Translations under genes and position numbers: made by a program
NCBI GenBank assembly: GCA_032690845.1
Contig: CM064430.1
Coordinates: 52,983,882-53,047,881 of the forward strand
From: Eleusine coracana subsp. coracana
Lineage: Eukaryota; Streptophyta; Magnoliopsida; Poales; Poaceae
Reading direction: 5' to 3'
DNA: 64,000 nt
Shown: positions 30,510 to 45,600 of the stretch, in pieces
How the letters are laid out: each line of letters opens with the position of its first letter
How positions within the stretch are numbered: position 1 is the first letter of the stretch
Notes under the pieces: generated by a model
Databases searched by the model: none
What the model was told of the DNA's origin: nothing
Seen by the model: only the letters and a program-made list of their open reading frames with translations

Positions 30510-31700
30510 TTTTTTTTTTCTCCAACACGTAGGAGACTACGTGTCATTATATTAAGAAGAAAGAGTCCGTACAAAAACCCGCCCCACATGGGGCCCCAAT
30601 TAACATTATATTTGCGCCGATTGTTGTGTGGCAACTAAACCTGTACCTGGGCAAGAAAGCTACCGCATGAGCTCTCTCAACCTCCTAGCCCCGGCCATAT
30701 TCCACATGGCCATCTCGTCTCTGATCTAGCGCAAGACCAATTGGATTTGCGGCGATTTGTTGTCGAAAACGCAGCGGTTCCTATGCTTCCACAACGCCCA
30801 GGCCACCAGCATGATGAGTGAATTGAAGCCCTTCTTCTTCTCTGCAGTCACCCTCCGATGAGCCCGCCGTCACCAAGATGCAAGGTGCCCCTCGTTTGCC
30901 AACGGTACGACATGAGCCAGTCTGACGCCCTGGAGGACCTGAACCACGTCTCCCTTGAGAAGACGCAAGTGACAAGCAAATGGTTGATATCTTCATCATC
31001 CTGGTCATACAAAGGACAGCGGTCTGGATGTTGGAGACCACGGCACGCCAACCTGTCTGTTGTCCAATATCTCTTCCAAAGGGCGAGCCATATGAAAATC
31101 TTCACCTTCAACGGTGCCCAGGACTTCCACAGGCGCTTATATGGCTCAAAGGTCGTGCCCCCTATGAAGTACCACCTATACACCGATTTCGAACAGAAGG
31201 TGCCCGTGGCTGTTCCCAACCAGGCAGTGGCGGAGCCAGGAATGAACACAAGGGGGTGCTAATTTTTTTTCAAATGATAAGTGAACGATGTTGATGATGT
31301 AGAATTTGACAAACAGTAGAAGGCAAAGCCAGCAGTATTGATTCTTGAGGTGAATAGCGTTTTTTTTCTGTTGTGTTTACACTTAATAGTGGTTCATAGG
31401 TAGGGTGCTACATTACTTCGTTAGATAGCAGTCCAGAAATTATCCAAATTTCCACACTGATACACAGGAGGCTACTTATATTTTCTAGGCCAAGGGGGTG
31501 CTGCAGCCCCCCAGCACGGGGTGCAGCTCCGCCCCTGCAACCAGGTGTGGTGGTCATCGTCCTCAGTCAGGGCGAAGCGAAGCCACTGATGATTTCTGCG
31601 AGCTGTAGCAGCTCCCAAATGGCTGGTACCGGCAGCCCGCCAACAAACGAAAGGTTCATCCAGTGCAGAGGTGGAGAGATGAGACACGCGTCGAATCAAG
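30510..31700 (-). mobile_element. 5'-truncated LINE, minus strand, interrupted by a MITE
   Basis: T run at 30510-30519 is the poly(A) end in minus orientation. The following TAGGAGACTACGTGTCATTATATTAAGAAG is typical of grass LINE 3' ends. On minus, 30848-31200 encodes the zinc-finger RT-associated domain (YRWYFIGGTTFEPYKRLWKS, CPLYDQDDEDINHLLVTC). Upstream protein sequence (GATSHLGAATARR-type frame) resumes at 31546-31700 after the MITE. Stops and gaps show decay. Confidence 0.75.
31225..31537. mobile_element. hAT-like MITE nested in the LINE
   Basis: Perfect 8-bp duplication CAACCAGG (31217-31224, 31538-31545). Ends CAGTGGCGGAGCC and (reverse complemented) CAGGGGCGGAGCT. 313 bp, non-coding. 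Confidence 0.9.
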
Positions 31701-32226
31701 TCCTAGCTTCGTGATCCTGTATATACTTCTGCTTGTCCAGCACCTCCTAGCTTCGTGACAATATATCTTTGAAAGTCGGAAATGGTAATGCACAACCACA
31801 GGAAATAACACACGACGGCTCGGCTCCTTCCTGATCAGCTCGTCAGTAGCTCAACTGTGATCGACGCGCACCTCGCAAGCCAGAAAAAAGACCGTCCAAT
31901 GTGTTGAGCCTCAAGCTTCTCTTCCGAATCGAGCACCTAGTGCACTACTACACGTCACCAGTCAGGCAGTCACCACCTCACCAGGACAAGCCTTGCTAGT
32001 TTTGGAATGCACGTATTCTATCCAGCGTACGTGTAAATCTCTTCAACAATGTCTCGAGCGGTTCAGGTTCATCAGGTGCAGGTAGCCAAGCAATTATGAG
32101 GGACGGGTCATCTTCACTCGCTTCGACTTCTTCACTGGCCGCTTCGGGTCCCGCCGTTTGCTGAAATAATGAGGCATGGAAGCGAAAAGGTCAGTAGTGC
32201 AGCAGCGAATTGCGCCGAATGGGTAG
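31701..32226. other. Upstream region of the last DSUL gene
   Basis: TCCTAGCTTCGTGA occurs twice (31702, 31747). No gene or element recognised. The 3' half should hold the DSUL promoter. Confidence 0.4.
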
Positions 32227-32233
32227 TATATAA
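32227..32233 (+). promoter_or_regulatory. TATA box of the DSUL gene at 32341
   Basis: TATATAA in GTAGTATATAAGCC, 114 bp before the ATG, leaving a ~80-bp leader. Confidence 0.7.
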
Positions 32234-32340
32234 GCCAACCCCTGGTGCCGCAATCCTTAAACCAGTACCTCAGCGCTCAGCAGCGCACAACCTAATAATC
32301 AGGGCACAGATCGAGAAGATATCCGATTACGAAGCCGGCC

Positions 32341-32823
32341 ATGAAGTTCGTCATCCTCTCAGTGAGAGACGAGGGAGACCGTGAGATCACCCGCACCATG
32401 CAGACGACCGAGAAGCTGGACAACCTGATAGACCTGTACCAAGACATGGTGCCGATCTACATGCAGGGAGAGGGGGAGTTCCTGTACCGCGGCAAACCGG
32501 TGGACCGTATGAAGACGCCGGCGGACTACAAGATGAGTGACTGGGATGAGCTGGTCTTCTCGTCCGGGATCGAGCAGAGCACGTTCGTGACATTGACCGT
32601 GCGGGAAGAGGAGACAGGGCTCGGGTTCACCCGCACCTTGCGAAGAACCGACCGGCTGGATGACTTGATGGATTTCTATTATGACATGGTGCCCACTGTT
32701 GAGTATGGCGATGGCGTTTTCTTGTTCGACGGCAGACGGGTTCGAGGAGACAAAACTCCCAAGGAACTTGGTATGGTTGACGGTGATGACATTGAAGTTA
32801 CTTACAGAGTTCGTAACATATAA
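32341..32823 (+). CDS. DSUL: DSUL: diSUMO-like protein without N-terminal extension (160 aa)
   Basis: Intact frame with two SUMO-type domains back to back. Domain 1 (residues 1-75): MKFVILSVRDEGDRE, TRTMQTTEKLDNLIDLYQDMV, GEFLYRGKPVDRMKTPADYKM, WDELVF. Domain 2 (80-157): TFVTLTVREEE, FTRTLRRTDRLDDLMDFYYDMV, GVFLFDGRRVRGDKTPKELGMVDGDDIEVTY. Domain 2 is the closest of all folds in the window to canonical SUMO (FLFDGRR, TP.ELGM.DGD.I). It ends RVRNI, with no GG, so release by SUMO protease and conjugation are not expected. The start is the first ATG after a good TATA box. It lacks the ~37-residue N-terminal extension of the DSUL at 28083, so the two are not recent copies. Role inferred from family: a non-conjugated modifier or protein-binding module, perhaps reproductive. 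Confidence 0.85.
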   Translation: MKFVILSVRDEGDREITRTMQTTEKLDNLIDLYQDMVPIYMQGEGEFLYRGKPVDRMKTPADYKMSDWDELVFSSGIEQSTFVTLTVREEETGLGFTRTLRRTDRLDDLMDFYYDMVPTVEYGDGVFLFDGRRVRGDKTPKELGMVDGDDIEVTYRVRNI

Positions 32824-32829
32824 TCGGGG

Positions 32830-33660
32830 TGCCTCGGCGATGGAGACGTCTGCAGTACTGATACTGTCTTTATCTCACCGCCGTTTTGGTTGTCAGCTTA
32901 TCCTTTTTGCACTTTATTGTCGCCGTTACTGTCTCTATCTCACCGTGATTAGCTGCCATATGATGAGGCAATCCAAAATTGTGTGCATTTGATGAATATC
33001 TTTTGTCTACCTATATCTTCGATTAGCTCATGCCTCTTTGGCTTCGCATTTGTTGACGGCGCGTCGGCGCATAGCACTTTTTTGACGGCCGTGAGCTCTG
33101 AGCTGGGTTCACACTATCGGTGGCGCATACATTATTTCCACTATGCGAAAAAACTATCAACACGGGCGGCCTTGTGTAGAGACTTCACACTTGGGCTTTC
33201 AGAAGCAGGCATTGAATTCCGTCACCAGGCCGCAAATTCCTCCACCTGGGTCCATCTTACTAGACCGATCTCAATTTAATTAACCGGCTCGTGGGTTGAA
33301 ATTCAAGCTAGCCCACCTACACACTCAACAGACCGTCCGCTAGTGCTCTCCAAACGAGTCATATATTTTTGATTCGGTCCAAACACAACATGACCTGTTT
33401 AATTTCATATATGACTGACATTAGCCATGGATCGTGCTTGGGTCGAGGGTGCAGCCCAATAGGCGACATGGGCACAACGCATTTGGCCATCGGCCCATTA
33501 AACACATAAACGGCCCATTAAAAACACGAAACATTACCAGGCCACACTCTAAGTCTTTAACAACCCAACACTAACACTTTTCTTCCCCCGCCAATTAAAG
33601 AAAAGAAAAAAAAATAAGATACTCCAATCTAGCATTCTCTAGTCCGGGCGAATATGATGG
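32830..33660. other. Intergenic region, nothing recognised
   Basis: No gene supported. TTACTGTCTCTATCTCACCG near 32928 partly repeats TACTGTCTTTATCTCACCG at 32863. Confidence 0.4.
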
Positions 33661-33663
33661 GCG

Positions 33664-33692
33664 CCCCCCTCCCCCCCCCCCCCCCCCCTCCC
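33664..33692. repeat. C-rich run
   Basis: Twenty-six C interrupted by two T. Confidence 0.9.
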
Positions 33693-33899
33693 GCTATTTC
33701 ACAGGCCATGTCAAGGGCGAGGACATCTCTGCTGTCGTGTCGTGCCTAGGTGGGGGGTGAGGGTGTGGGGGCCGCTCGGTACTTCTGCCGCCGTCATGCC
33801 ACACCGAGGGCTCTTGCCGTCGTCGTTGTTGAGTGTTGATAGGAGACCGAGGTCGGGAGGCTCCACCCTGGGTTTATATGCCTAACGTGTTGTCCGTGT

Positions 33900-34091
33900 T
33901 CGTAGGCCTAACGAGCCAACCCGACACGACATTTCTTTTTCGTGCCGTGCCGTAGGTCGACACCCAGGAACATGGGCTGGCACATTATGATCCAAATCAA
34001 ATTGTGTGTCATGTCGACTCAAAATTCACTGGGCCATACCTTTCCGTGTTTAGGTCAGGCCGTGTCAGGCGGTCCGTTTGGCCAGCACTAA
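33900..34091. mobile_element. Truncated hAT-like foldback fragment
   Basis: The right end GGTCCGTTTGGCCAGCACTA matches the terminus of the element at 41505-42032 (GGCCCATTTAGCCATCACTA). Internal CGTGCCGTGCCG and GGGCTGGCAC words are also shared. No left end found. Confidence 0.5.
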
Positions 34092-34099
34092 CGTCCGCC

Positions 34100-36050
34100 G
34101 CAACGTGGACCCCCCCATCCGTTTAATAATAAAACAAGAGCATAATTGACGCAAAGGAATCTCTCATCTCCCTCACTGATTGCGGCGGCCCCTCATGGAC
34201 GTCGGTCACGACCACCAAACACAGCTGATCTTTTTGTAACCAAGTTGCGGCGCTACTTCATCATAAACAACGCAGCAATCCGCTGGATCCTCGAGAGAGA
34301 GGGAGAGAGAGGGAGAGAGGGGAGGGATTAGGCGGAAAAGCGCCTGGCGTGACGATCTACCTGGACGAATAATCGAGCTACCAATCTTGGAACCGAAGGC
34401 AACAGGCTCCAGCATCCCGATCAGGGGCAGCGCTGTCACTCCTGTCGCGGTGCGCTGGCCGCCTCACTGTCAGCTGTACTGCACTCCACTGCCGCCACTG
34501 ATCGGTGCTCCAAGCTTGAGCCGCAAGCAGCCCCGCCCGCCCGCCCCCGCGCGTCACTGATGGATTAAAATAGTCGTCCATCCAGCGTGGCGCTCTGGGA
34601 GATTTGATCGCGCTTCTTCTTCTTCTACCTGCCGGCTGCCGCCGAGATCATTGCCTCCGCTGATCATCCAATCAGGCCGGTAAGCTTCGGTCGATGGATG
34701 GATGATCAGAATCTCGCCGCGCAGGCTGGCTGTCTCGCAGGTGGTGGTGCTGGAGACAGCCCACCGGCCGCCATGATACGATTCTGGCCTGCTGCTGGGT
34801 TCGTTCGTGGCGGCCGGTAAGAAAGAAGCTGTGTTGTGTAGAATAAGCTCGACTCGAGGGAGATGTGAAGAAATCAAAGCGGGGGGACCCGACCGACGCG
34901 CGCGCGCGCGCGGGGCCTCTTTCGTAGCAAAGGCCAAAATATCTCCCGCCCGCCCAGATCCAGCTCAACTCCAACGCCAACGGGGATCGGCTACGGCGCC
35001 CGGTTCAGTCGCACCGTTTGCTGTGTACGGAGTAGTAGTATTCCGCCGTGGACCCGTCACGTGATCTGAGGCGGTTCGACCCAAACCCGAGTTCCCAAAG
35101 TCGATCGATCTCCACGACCCGGGCGAGGGAGCGTGCCGGCGCCGATCGAAACCCGATGAATTGAAATTGCTGCTTTGCCGGTTGCTCTTGTAGAACCGGA
35201 TGACATGACGGGAAATATTGGGGTGGTCAGAAGAACGCTCTACTTCCTCAAAAAGAAGAAGAACGTTCTACGGCTCTAGTGGGCGAACCGTTCGAACTGA
35301 GCCGGCCGCGCTGGCGTCTCCACATGACACAGCTCATCTCAGCGGCACCCACGTGCCGGCGCTGGCCTGACACCTCGGCGCATGGGGTGGTGGGCGCGGG
35401 CCAGCCCACGCTCCCGTTGCTTCCATTGACGGCTAGCTACACCCGGTCTTCAAGGACACACGGCCGGCAACGGCTCTACTATACAACCAATAAAGGCTAT
35501 AGCGACCGGGTAAGTTGTAGCCGCATTTTGTCGTGTTGGACGGCTTAGAACGGTGCGATTGGTGGACGGTCCAGTCCGGCAGGAGATCGATCGATCACAG
35601 ACCGCCCGTGTGGCCTACAGTGACCTGCTGCTATGCACACCAAGACATTGTCAATGCCATGGTAGCACTGAACATGCACAATTTAAAAAGTAAAAGTAAA
35701 TGATTATCATATACTACTCTAAAATTATGAAAGCTATTTAGATTATTTTCATCCAGCCTATAGAAATTCAGTTGACTACATTTTTACTAGTACATGTGCA
35801 TCTTTTTTTTTAAGTTGCACCATTAACGGTGCACAAAGTTGTTGCCAATACTGATAATAGGGATTATTTTTCGACAGAACATAATGGATCTCAAAACATG
35901 TTTTTATTATATTATGCTTAATTACATCTCTAACAATAATTTGTTCTTTCAAGAAAAATGGATACATTTTTTCTAGGTGCCTTAAATCATCTCGAGGTTT
36001 AATAAAGATGTTGAGATCAAAGATGAGTTAAAAACTATACAATCCTCATG
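34100..36050. other. Intergenic region, GC-rich then AT-rich, no gene
   Basis: 34280-34325 has GAGAGAGGGAGA repeats and 34895-34912 a (CG)n run. Multiple open frames overlap on both strands at 34378-35550, but none shows a protein family or splice signals. Confidence 0.45.
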
Positions 36051-36059
36051 CAGATGTTA

Positions 36060-36372
36060 GAGTAACTTCAACCTTTCTCTATTAATCTCATCACCTAAAA
36101 GAGGTTAAAGAAGATATATTCAACTTATTTTTTTGAATAAAAGATGATAATATTATAGCAGTCTATCTATTTTATCAACTAAAAGAGTAGGGTCCATCAT
36201 TTAGATAGGGTGAGTGATCCCCTTTATAGAGGAGATGCTGGACTAGATTTAGATGATCACCTAACAAAGGGGATAAAAAAGAAAAACTAATAAAGAAATT
36301 TTTTCTATCTCTATTCTCTATATGACAGATTTTTATGTTTAGTTAAGAGGAAAGGGGAAGGGTTGGAGAGTC
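36060..36372. mobile_element. Tourist-like MITE
   Basis: Ends GAGTAACTTCAACC and (reverse complemented) GACTCTCCAACC, flanked by TTA (36057-36059, 36373-36375). 313 bp, 350 bp upstream of the tubulin start. Confidence 0.6.
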
Positions 36373-36717
36373 TTACATTTTATTCTCATGACTGTGTAAT
36401 CCCAGCAATTACTCCTCGCGCACCCGTTTCATTTGCCAGCCCTTGTTAACGGACGGGACGGGGCACGCAGCGACCGGCTCACGTGAACCACGCCCATCTA
36501 AAAGCAACCGCTACTGTACGAAGAACGGAAACCACTCCCGGGCTCACGCTCCCTCTTTCTCTCCCCTCTGCCCCTTTTTATCGCCCGATCTCACACATTT
36601 TGGAAAGGAGAGAGAGAGAGAGAGAGGCCGTTCCTTCTCTAACCTAGCGCCCCAGCCCCCCAAGGAAGGAAACCGCAGCGACGCGAGGCGAGGAAGGAGG
36701 CGGCCGCAGCGAACACG

Positions 36718-39647
<2,930 letters not shown>

Positions 39648-39654
39648 GTAGCCG

Positions 39655-40670
39655 GTTAATAAGTAGTTCGTGGGTTGTTCAGTATACTCTGTATGGTTCC
39701 ATCCCATTTCGCACTGCTGCTGTGTGTTTCCATTTGTATTATGTGCTAAATTGTTCTTAGCCCCGGTTGGTCATGATTGTTCATATCGTCCCTCTTTTGG
39801 TTTGCATTGCTATTGGTTCAAGTTCGGTGTACAAGTTATTCTGAGCTTAGTCACGAATTGCAAATATTCTATGATTTCTTATGCATTGACCTTGAAATGG
39901 TGATAGCTTTCTATTGTAGTTTCCGAACATGGAAACTCTGGGAAGTAATGATGTCACGCATCCTGCTGCAAGCCTGCAATGTTGCTTCCTTTTTGTATTA
40001 TAAGAGCACTGAATTTTCAGTCAATCACAGCATCACTAGCTCTTATTTAAGCTGGATTACAACATACAAATATTGACAAGCCTGGTGAAGTGAACATCAT
40101 AGGTTCAAACTGTAGGTTACTCTTTTTTTGTTTGTATGTTTGCGTGGTTTTTCTTGTTATGAGATCACTGACATCAGTCTAGATCACAGCATGTCTTTGC
40201 TTGCAGGTTTGAGTTTTGAGATAACTGATCATCAATGATCAATCGCCAATGCAGTTGTGCTGGTTCAAATTGTGCTGAAAGCATATGATGTGCAACAGCA
40301 TGTGTACATATGATGGCGTGTGGAGCTCACCATGCTCGTTTTGGCGCATACTGCAGCATTGCTTATTCACATAATATTCCCTTGGTTTGTCCAGATGTGG
40401 CGTTGCCTACCTAAAGGGATAGCTGTGACAGCTTAGAAGTGTTTGTGATATGTGCACAAAAAATCAGTTGGTTGCCATGGTTGGTAGATAGCCCACTACC
40501 CTAGTGAGACTTTTGACATGGCTGTCGACTGTCGTGTCGTGTTCAGGGTTTCTGAACTCGGTATGGTCCTGCGTCAAATGCGGGTATCTGAGTTGGGCCA
40601 TATTCATAGTACATTGGGCCGTCGAGAGCCCACGCAAGCGATCCACTCAGGAAGCGTCGACACTCCACAT
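39655..40670. other. 3' flank of alpha-tubulin, no gene
   Basis: Contains the tubulin 3'UTR (T-rich, no classical AATAAA noticed) and unassigned AT-rich DNA. Confidence 0.5.
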
Positions 40671-40671
40671 A

Positions 40672-41481
40672 GGAAGAAGTGTTTTTAGCCTCCCTCAATT
40701 ATTGTCAAAGTCCAGTTTCCTCCCTTAATTACAAAATCAGGTATTCGTATTTCTTCAATTATTAAAATCGTTTTTTTCCTCCTACGGCTGTTTTGATCAG
40801 TGGTTTTGTCTATGTGGCGCATGCATAGCATAAAAAAACAAATATTTAATCCACATCATCTTTTTTACAACTAAAAATTTAAAAACATACAGTTGAAAGA
40901 TTAAAAAAATCAAATAATTTTTTCTAGTTGTATATTAGTGTGTTAAATATTATTATTATTATATATATATACAAATATATTTTCATTTTTTAATAATAAT
41001 TATAGATTATTACACCTCTCTCATATCATGGACTATTGCACCTTTAAATTTTACACTGTATACTAAGCATTTTATATGAACCAAGGAAATTATGTTTGAA
41101 TCATAAGCAATATTACATTTGAATTTGAATTAAAAAATTAATATAGGAAAATTATAAATCTAAAAATATCATTTTTAGACAAATCTGAAAAAAATATCAT
41201 TTTGTCCATAGACTAATCTTGAAATATAAAATATCTCATAATTTTTAGATCTCCAAAATATATTTCTTTTATTTTTTATTATAAAAAAGATGACGTGGCA
41301 TCAAATATGTATTTCTCTATGCCACATGTGCGCCATGTGGACAAAACCACTAATCAAAACAGATGTAGGAGGAAAAACAAACGGTTTTAATAGTTGAAGG
41401 AGTACGAATACCCGATTTTGTAATTAAGGGATGAAAACCGGACTTTGACAATAATTGAGGGAGGCTAAAAGGACTTCTTCC
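40672..41481. mobile_element. Long-TIR foldback element, 810 bp
   Basis: The ends match in inverted orientation for ~150 bp (GGAAGAAGT..TTTTAGCC, CTCCCTCAATTATTGTCAAA, TTAATTACAAAATC, GTGGTTTTGTC). Possible 9-bp flanks CTCCACATA and CTCGAGACA match at 6 of 9, so the family (MULE-like?) is uncertain. The centre is very AT-rich. Confidence 0.7.
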
Positions 41482-41504
41482 CTCGAGACATAAGGGATGC
41501 CTGC

Positions 41505-42032
41505 TACTGATGGCCAAATGGGCCGAGCTAGCTGAGCCAGCCCAAAGCATGCAAAAAATAGTCCGGCACGAGCACGACCCAGCCCGCTTAATTTCGTGCT
41601 CCGACCGGCCCGGCACGAGCCATCGGATCGTGCTTGGGCCGAGAGGCCGGCCCGACGGGCACGACACGAAATAAAAACAAGTATATTTTATAATATATCA
41701 CAAACACAAGCATAGCTTGGTGAGAAGACAACAAATTGACTTAGATGAGATCCTGGGTTCAAATTTCACTTTTGTCCTCCTTTGAATTTTTTCTCTATTT
41801 AAGGGTGAGAATAGTTACTTGGGCCAGCTAGGCCAATTTTCTTGATGGGCTAATGGGCGGCAGGCCCGTTAGAGGGTTTTTCAGGCCATGCCATGGGCCA
41901 GCGGCCAAGCCCGTGGGCTGGCATGGCCCGGCACTAATGTCATTTTGGATCGTGCCGGCCCAAAATAAAAATGGGTCGTGCCTTTTCGGGTTTGAGCTGG
42001 GCTGTGCTGGGCGGCCCATTTAGCCATCACTA
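41505..42032. mobile_element. hAT-like foldback element
   Basis: Ends TACTGATGGCCAAATGGGCC and (reverse complemented) TAGTGATGGCTAAATGGGCC; a shared 5-bp CCTGC flanks both sides (41500-41504, 42033-42037). Interior is rich in GGGCC and GGCACGAC words. 528 bp. Confidence 0.65.
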
Positions 42033-42699
42033 CCTGCCAGGCTATCACAGAAGAGGTTACGTTACTGTGTTTTTATTTTCTTTTTCTTTTTTTGTTATTT
42101 TCTTGCTTTGGTACGTAGCGCAGCTTAGACTTTACCTACTTGTTAGACCTCTTGCTCTGTATCATGTTGCTTATTATTTATGTAACGTCTCTCATGCATG
42201 CAGGATCCCTGTTTAGTACTGACGGATCCTAGCCGTGTAATCCGTACTCTTAATCTTGTGTTTCATCGAGGTCATGCTAAAAGTGAAGGGCGCTATTGGA
42301 TTGAGGACAAAAATTCAAATATTAAAGCTGACAAGTTGATATGCTGGGATTCGGTGCAGTCATGCATGCTTTATGGATCTTATAGAATCAAGCTCAGCAC
42401 CCTGCTGGAGTTGACCCTTGGGTCGTCTATTGATTCCTCCGTGGAGACCACGATATTTGTTCAAGTCATGTTTTTTTTTTCGTTACTGCAGATAGGAGAT
42501 ACGACCAACAGTGATGTTCCTTTGAATGGCCATGTCTTGATGCTAGCGATTCAAAGAAGATCATCCTCATTGATTCTCCTCACACGCCGGTGTCTGCTTC
42601 TGATGATGGCCACGTTTAGGTCTGCCATTCTGTTGTATCTGTTGGAGTTTGAGTGAGGCGAGCTGGTCGTTTCCTTGAAACCTTCGAAGAGAAAAAAAT

Positions 42700-45600
42700 G
42701 ATAGTATGTGATAAGGAGGTGGTTTTCCCGTCAACGGGAATAGTTTGGTGTTCTTGCCTGCTTCAATCTGGGTTCTGTACGATTGAAATCGAGGTCGCCT
42801 GGTTACTCATTTCGTTTCTGGGACTGGAATGAATATACCACACGGTGTTAGGTTAGTGGAAATTTGGGAATTGGTATTGTAGCTGTTGCTTGATAAGCGG
42901 TCTTATACTAGGTATATGCAATCTCGACGATTGAAGGCAATTAAGCATTAGAAATTGGACACAGCACGCGATTTGCGGCGCTATTAAGCAACCTCACCCT
43001 TATTATATTTGGAAAAAAAGCGTGCACTTCTTCCAGAATAATTTTTTTTTGAAAAAAAAACAAAGGTGTAATACTTGCGACGCATAGAATCAGTTGATTG
43101 GTAGCAAATCGGAGGCATAGGAAAATCCAGATTTTTCAGTTGGAACAGGGGAAAGGCATTATAGTAGGTAATGATAATTTAAAGATATTCATAACCAAGT
43201 ATTATAAGAACCTCTTTGGTCCACATGAGTAAAATGATTTCTCACTTCAGGAGGATCAGAAAGATGATGTTCCATAGGTGACCCCAGAGGAGAATGAGTT
43301 TCTCACTTCTGACTTCACCGAGAATGAAATTAGGGATGTTGTGTTCCAGATAAAACACAACAAAGCACCCGGATCATATGATTTTCAATATAATTTTATC
43401 ATTTTATTTAGGAGTAGTGAAGGATGATCTGGTCCGGTTTTTTAATGTCTTTCACAGGGGTGATCTTCTCATCCATAGCCTTAGTTTTGGTATAGTCACG
43501 TTGCTCCCGAAGAACAATGATGCTACGTGCATCCAACAGTATAGACCGATCTGTATGTTAAATATGAGCTTCAAAATTTTTACAAAGGTCTTGAATAATA
43601 GACTAAATAATATTATAGATAGGATGGTTTATTTATCTCGACTTTGAGAAAGCATATGATAGGGTTAAATAACTTTTTATTCAACAAGTGCTAAGAATCA
43701 AAGGGTTTGCACCTAAGTGGTGTAGCTGGATTCATAAGGTTATGTTAAAAGGGAGTGTGGCGGTTAAGGTAAATGATGATTTAAGCTATTTTTTCCAAAC
43801 CAGAAAAGGGATCCGTCAAGATGATCCCCTCTCTTCATTACTTTTCAATTTAGCAGTAGATGTTCTTCCGATCTTAATTAATCGAGCAAAGTCTATTGGC
43901 CAACTGCACGGAGTCGTCCCGCATTTGGTGGAGGACGGTTTGTCCATTCTTCAATATGCCGATGACATAATAATTTTATTAGATTATAATTTAGACGAAG
44001 CTAGAAACTTAAAACTTTTGCTAACTACATTTGAACAATTATCTGGCCTCAAGATTAATTTTCATAAGAGTGAGATGTTTTATTTTGGTGATGCTTTAGA
44101 ACAACAGGAGATATATTCCCAAATTTTTGGTTGTGAGCTAGGTGCCCTCCCCTTTAGATACCTGGGAATTCCTATGCATCATAGGAGGTTGGCCAAGTCG
44201 GATTGGAAACACATTGAGGAGAAATTTTAGAAACATCTTAGTTACTGGAAAAGTAAATTATAGTTTGTTGTTGATCGCTTGACTCTAATAAATTTGGTAC
44301 TTAGTAGTCTTCCCATGTTCACGTTTTTCTTCTTTGAGGTCTCAAAAGGGGTGCTAGAAAAATTAGACTATTTCAGGTCTAGGTTTTTCTGGTAAAATGA
44401 GGGTCACAAGAAGAAATATCGTCTAACCAAGTGGGGAGTTTTGTACACCCCGAACGACCAAGGAGGGCTGGGTATTTTGAATTTAAAAACACAAAATAAG
44501 TGTTTGCTAAGCAAATGGTTTTTTAAACTTTTAAACTTTGAAGGGTTTGGCAAACAATCATTAGATGTAAGTACTTGAGGAACAAAACATTGTCACAGAT
44601 TGAGTAGATTTTTGGGACCTCTCATTTTTGGCAAGGTTTAATAGGTGTTTTTTGGTTTAGGTCGCTTAAACTAGGGAACGGTACTAATATTTGGTTTTGG
44701 GAAGATATTTGGATAAGTAGTGAAAGCCTCATGGATAGGTTCCCTAGTCTATATAACATCGTGCAGAGGAAAAATCAATTGTAGCTTCACTCATGTCCTC
44801 CACCCCACTCAATGTTGCTTTTAGGCGCTAGAGGGAGCAAACCTCACTCTTTGGTATCAGTTGATAGTTATAGTTATGTACACTAATTTATCAAGTTAGA
44901 TGGATACTTTTTCTTGGAGCCTACACCATAATGGATCTTTCTCAGTGAAATTCATGTACCAAACTCTAATGACTACATACGCCTCTTTACCATGAATATT
45001 TGGAAAATCAAAGTGCCTCTCAAAATTAAAGTCTTCTTGTGGTACCTGTATAAAGGGGTCACTCTGACAAAGGACAATCTAGTTAGAATGAATTGGCATG
45101 GTAGTATAAAATGTTGTTTCTGTAATCTTAGTGAGAGTATTCAACATTTATTCTTTGACTGTCTGCTAGCGAAGTTTCTTTGGCGGATCTTTCATGTTTC
45201 TTTCAACATTACCCCCCTAGAGACTTTCAGCATATGTTTTTTGATTGGTTAGGAGTAACGGATTTGAAAAGAAAGAGACATATGTTGTAGTTACAAGTCC
45301 AAAACAAACACATAGTAGGCTAGTCGAGGGTATGCCGCGCCGGCCTGCTAGGCTGAAGGCCCCTCGGTCTAGTTTTAGGGAAGGGAGAACAAGACTAAGT
45401 AATAGCACAAAGCCGGGGGGCCTGGCGTTGCGTCCTTCGGATAACGAACCTGTATTATATGGTTAGTTCCGTACAGAAAGGTTCGGGTGGCAGAGATATA
45501 TCTTCTCCCGGTCAGAGCTGTAGGTGAGTATTTATAGATCCATGCTCACCTGCCCCCCGGGTGTGTTTACATATTTACCCCGGGCTTTATATTACACATC

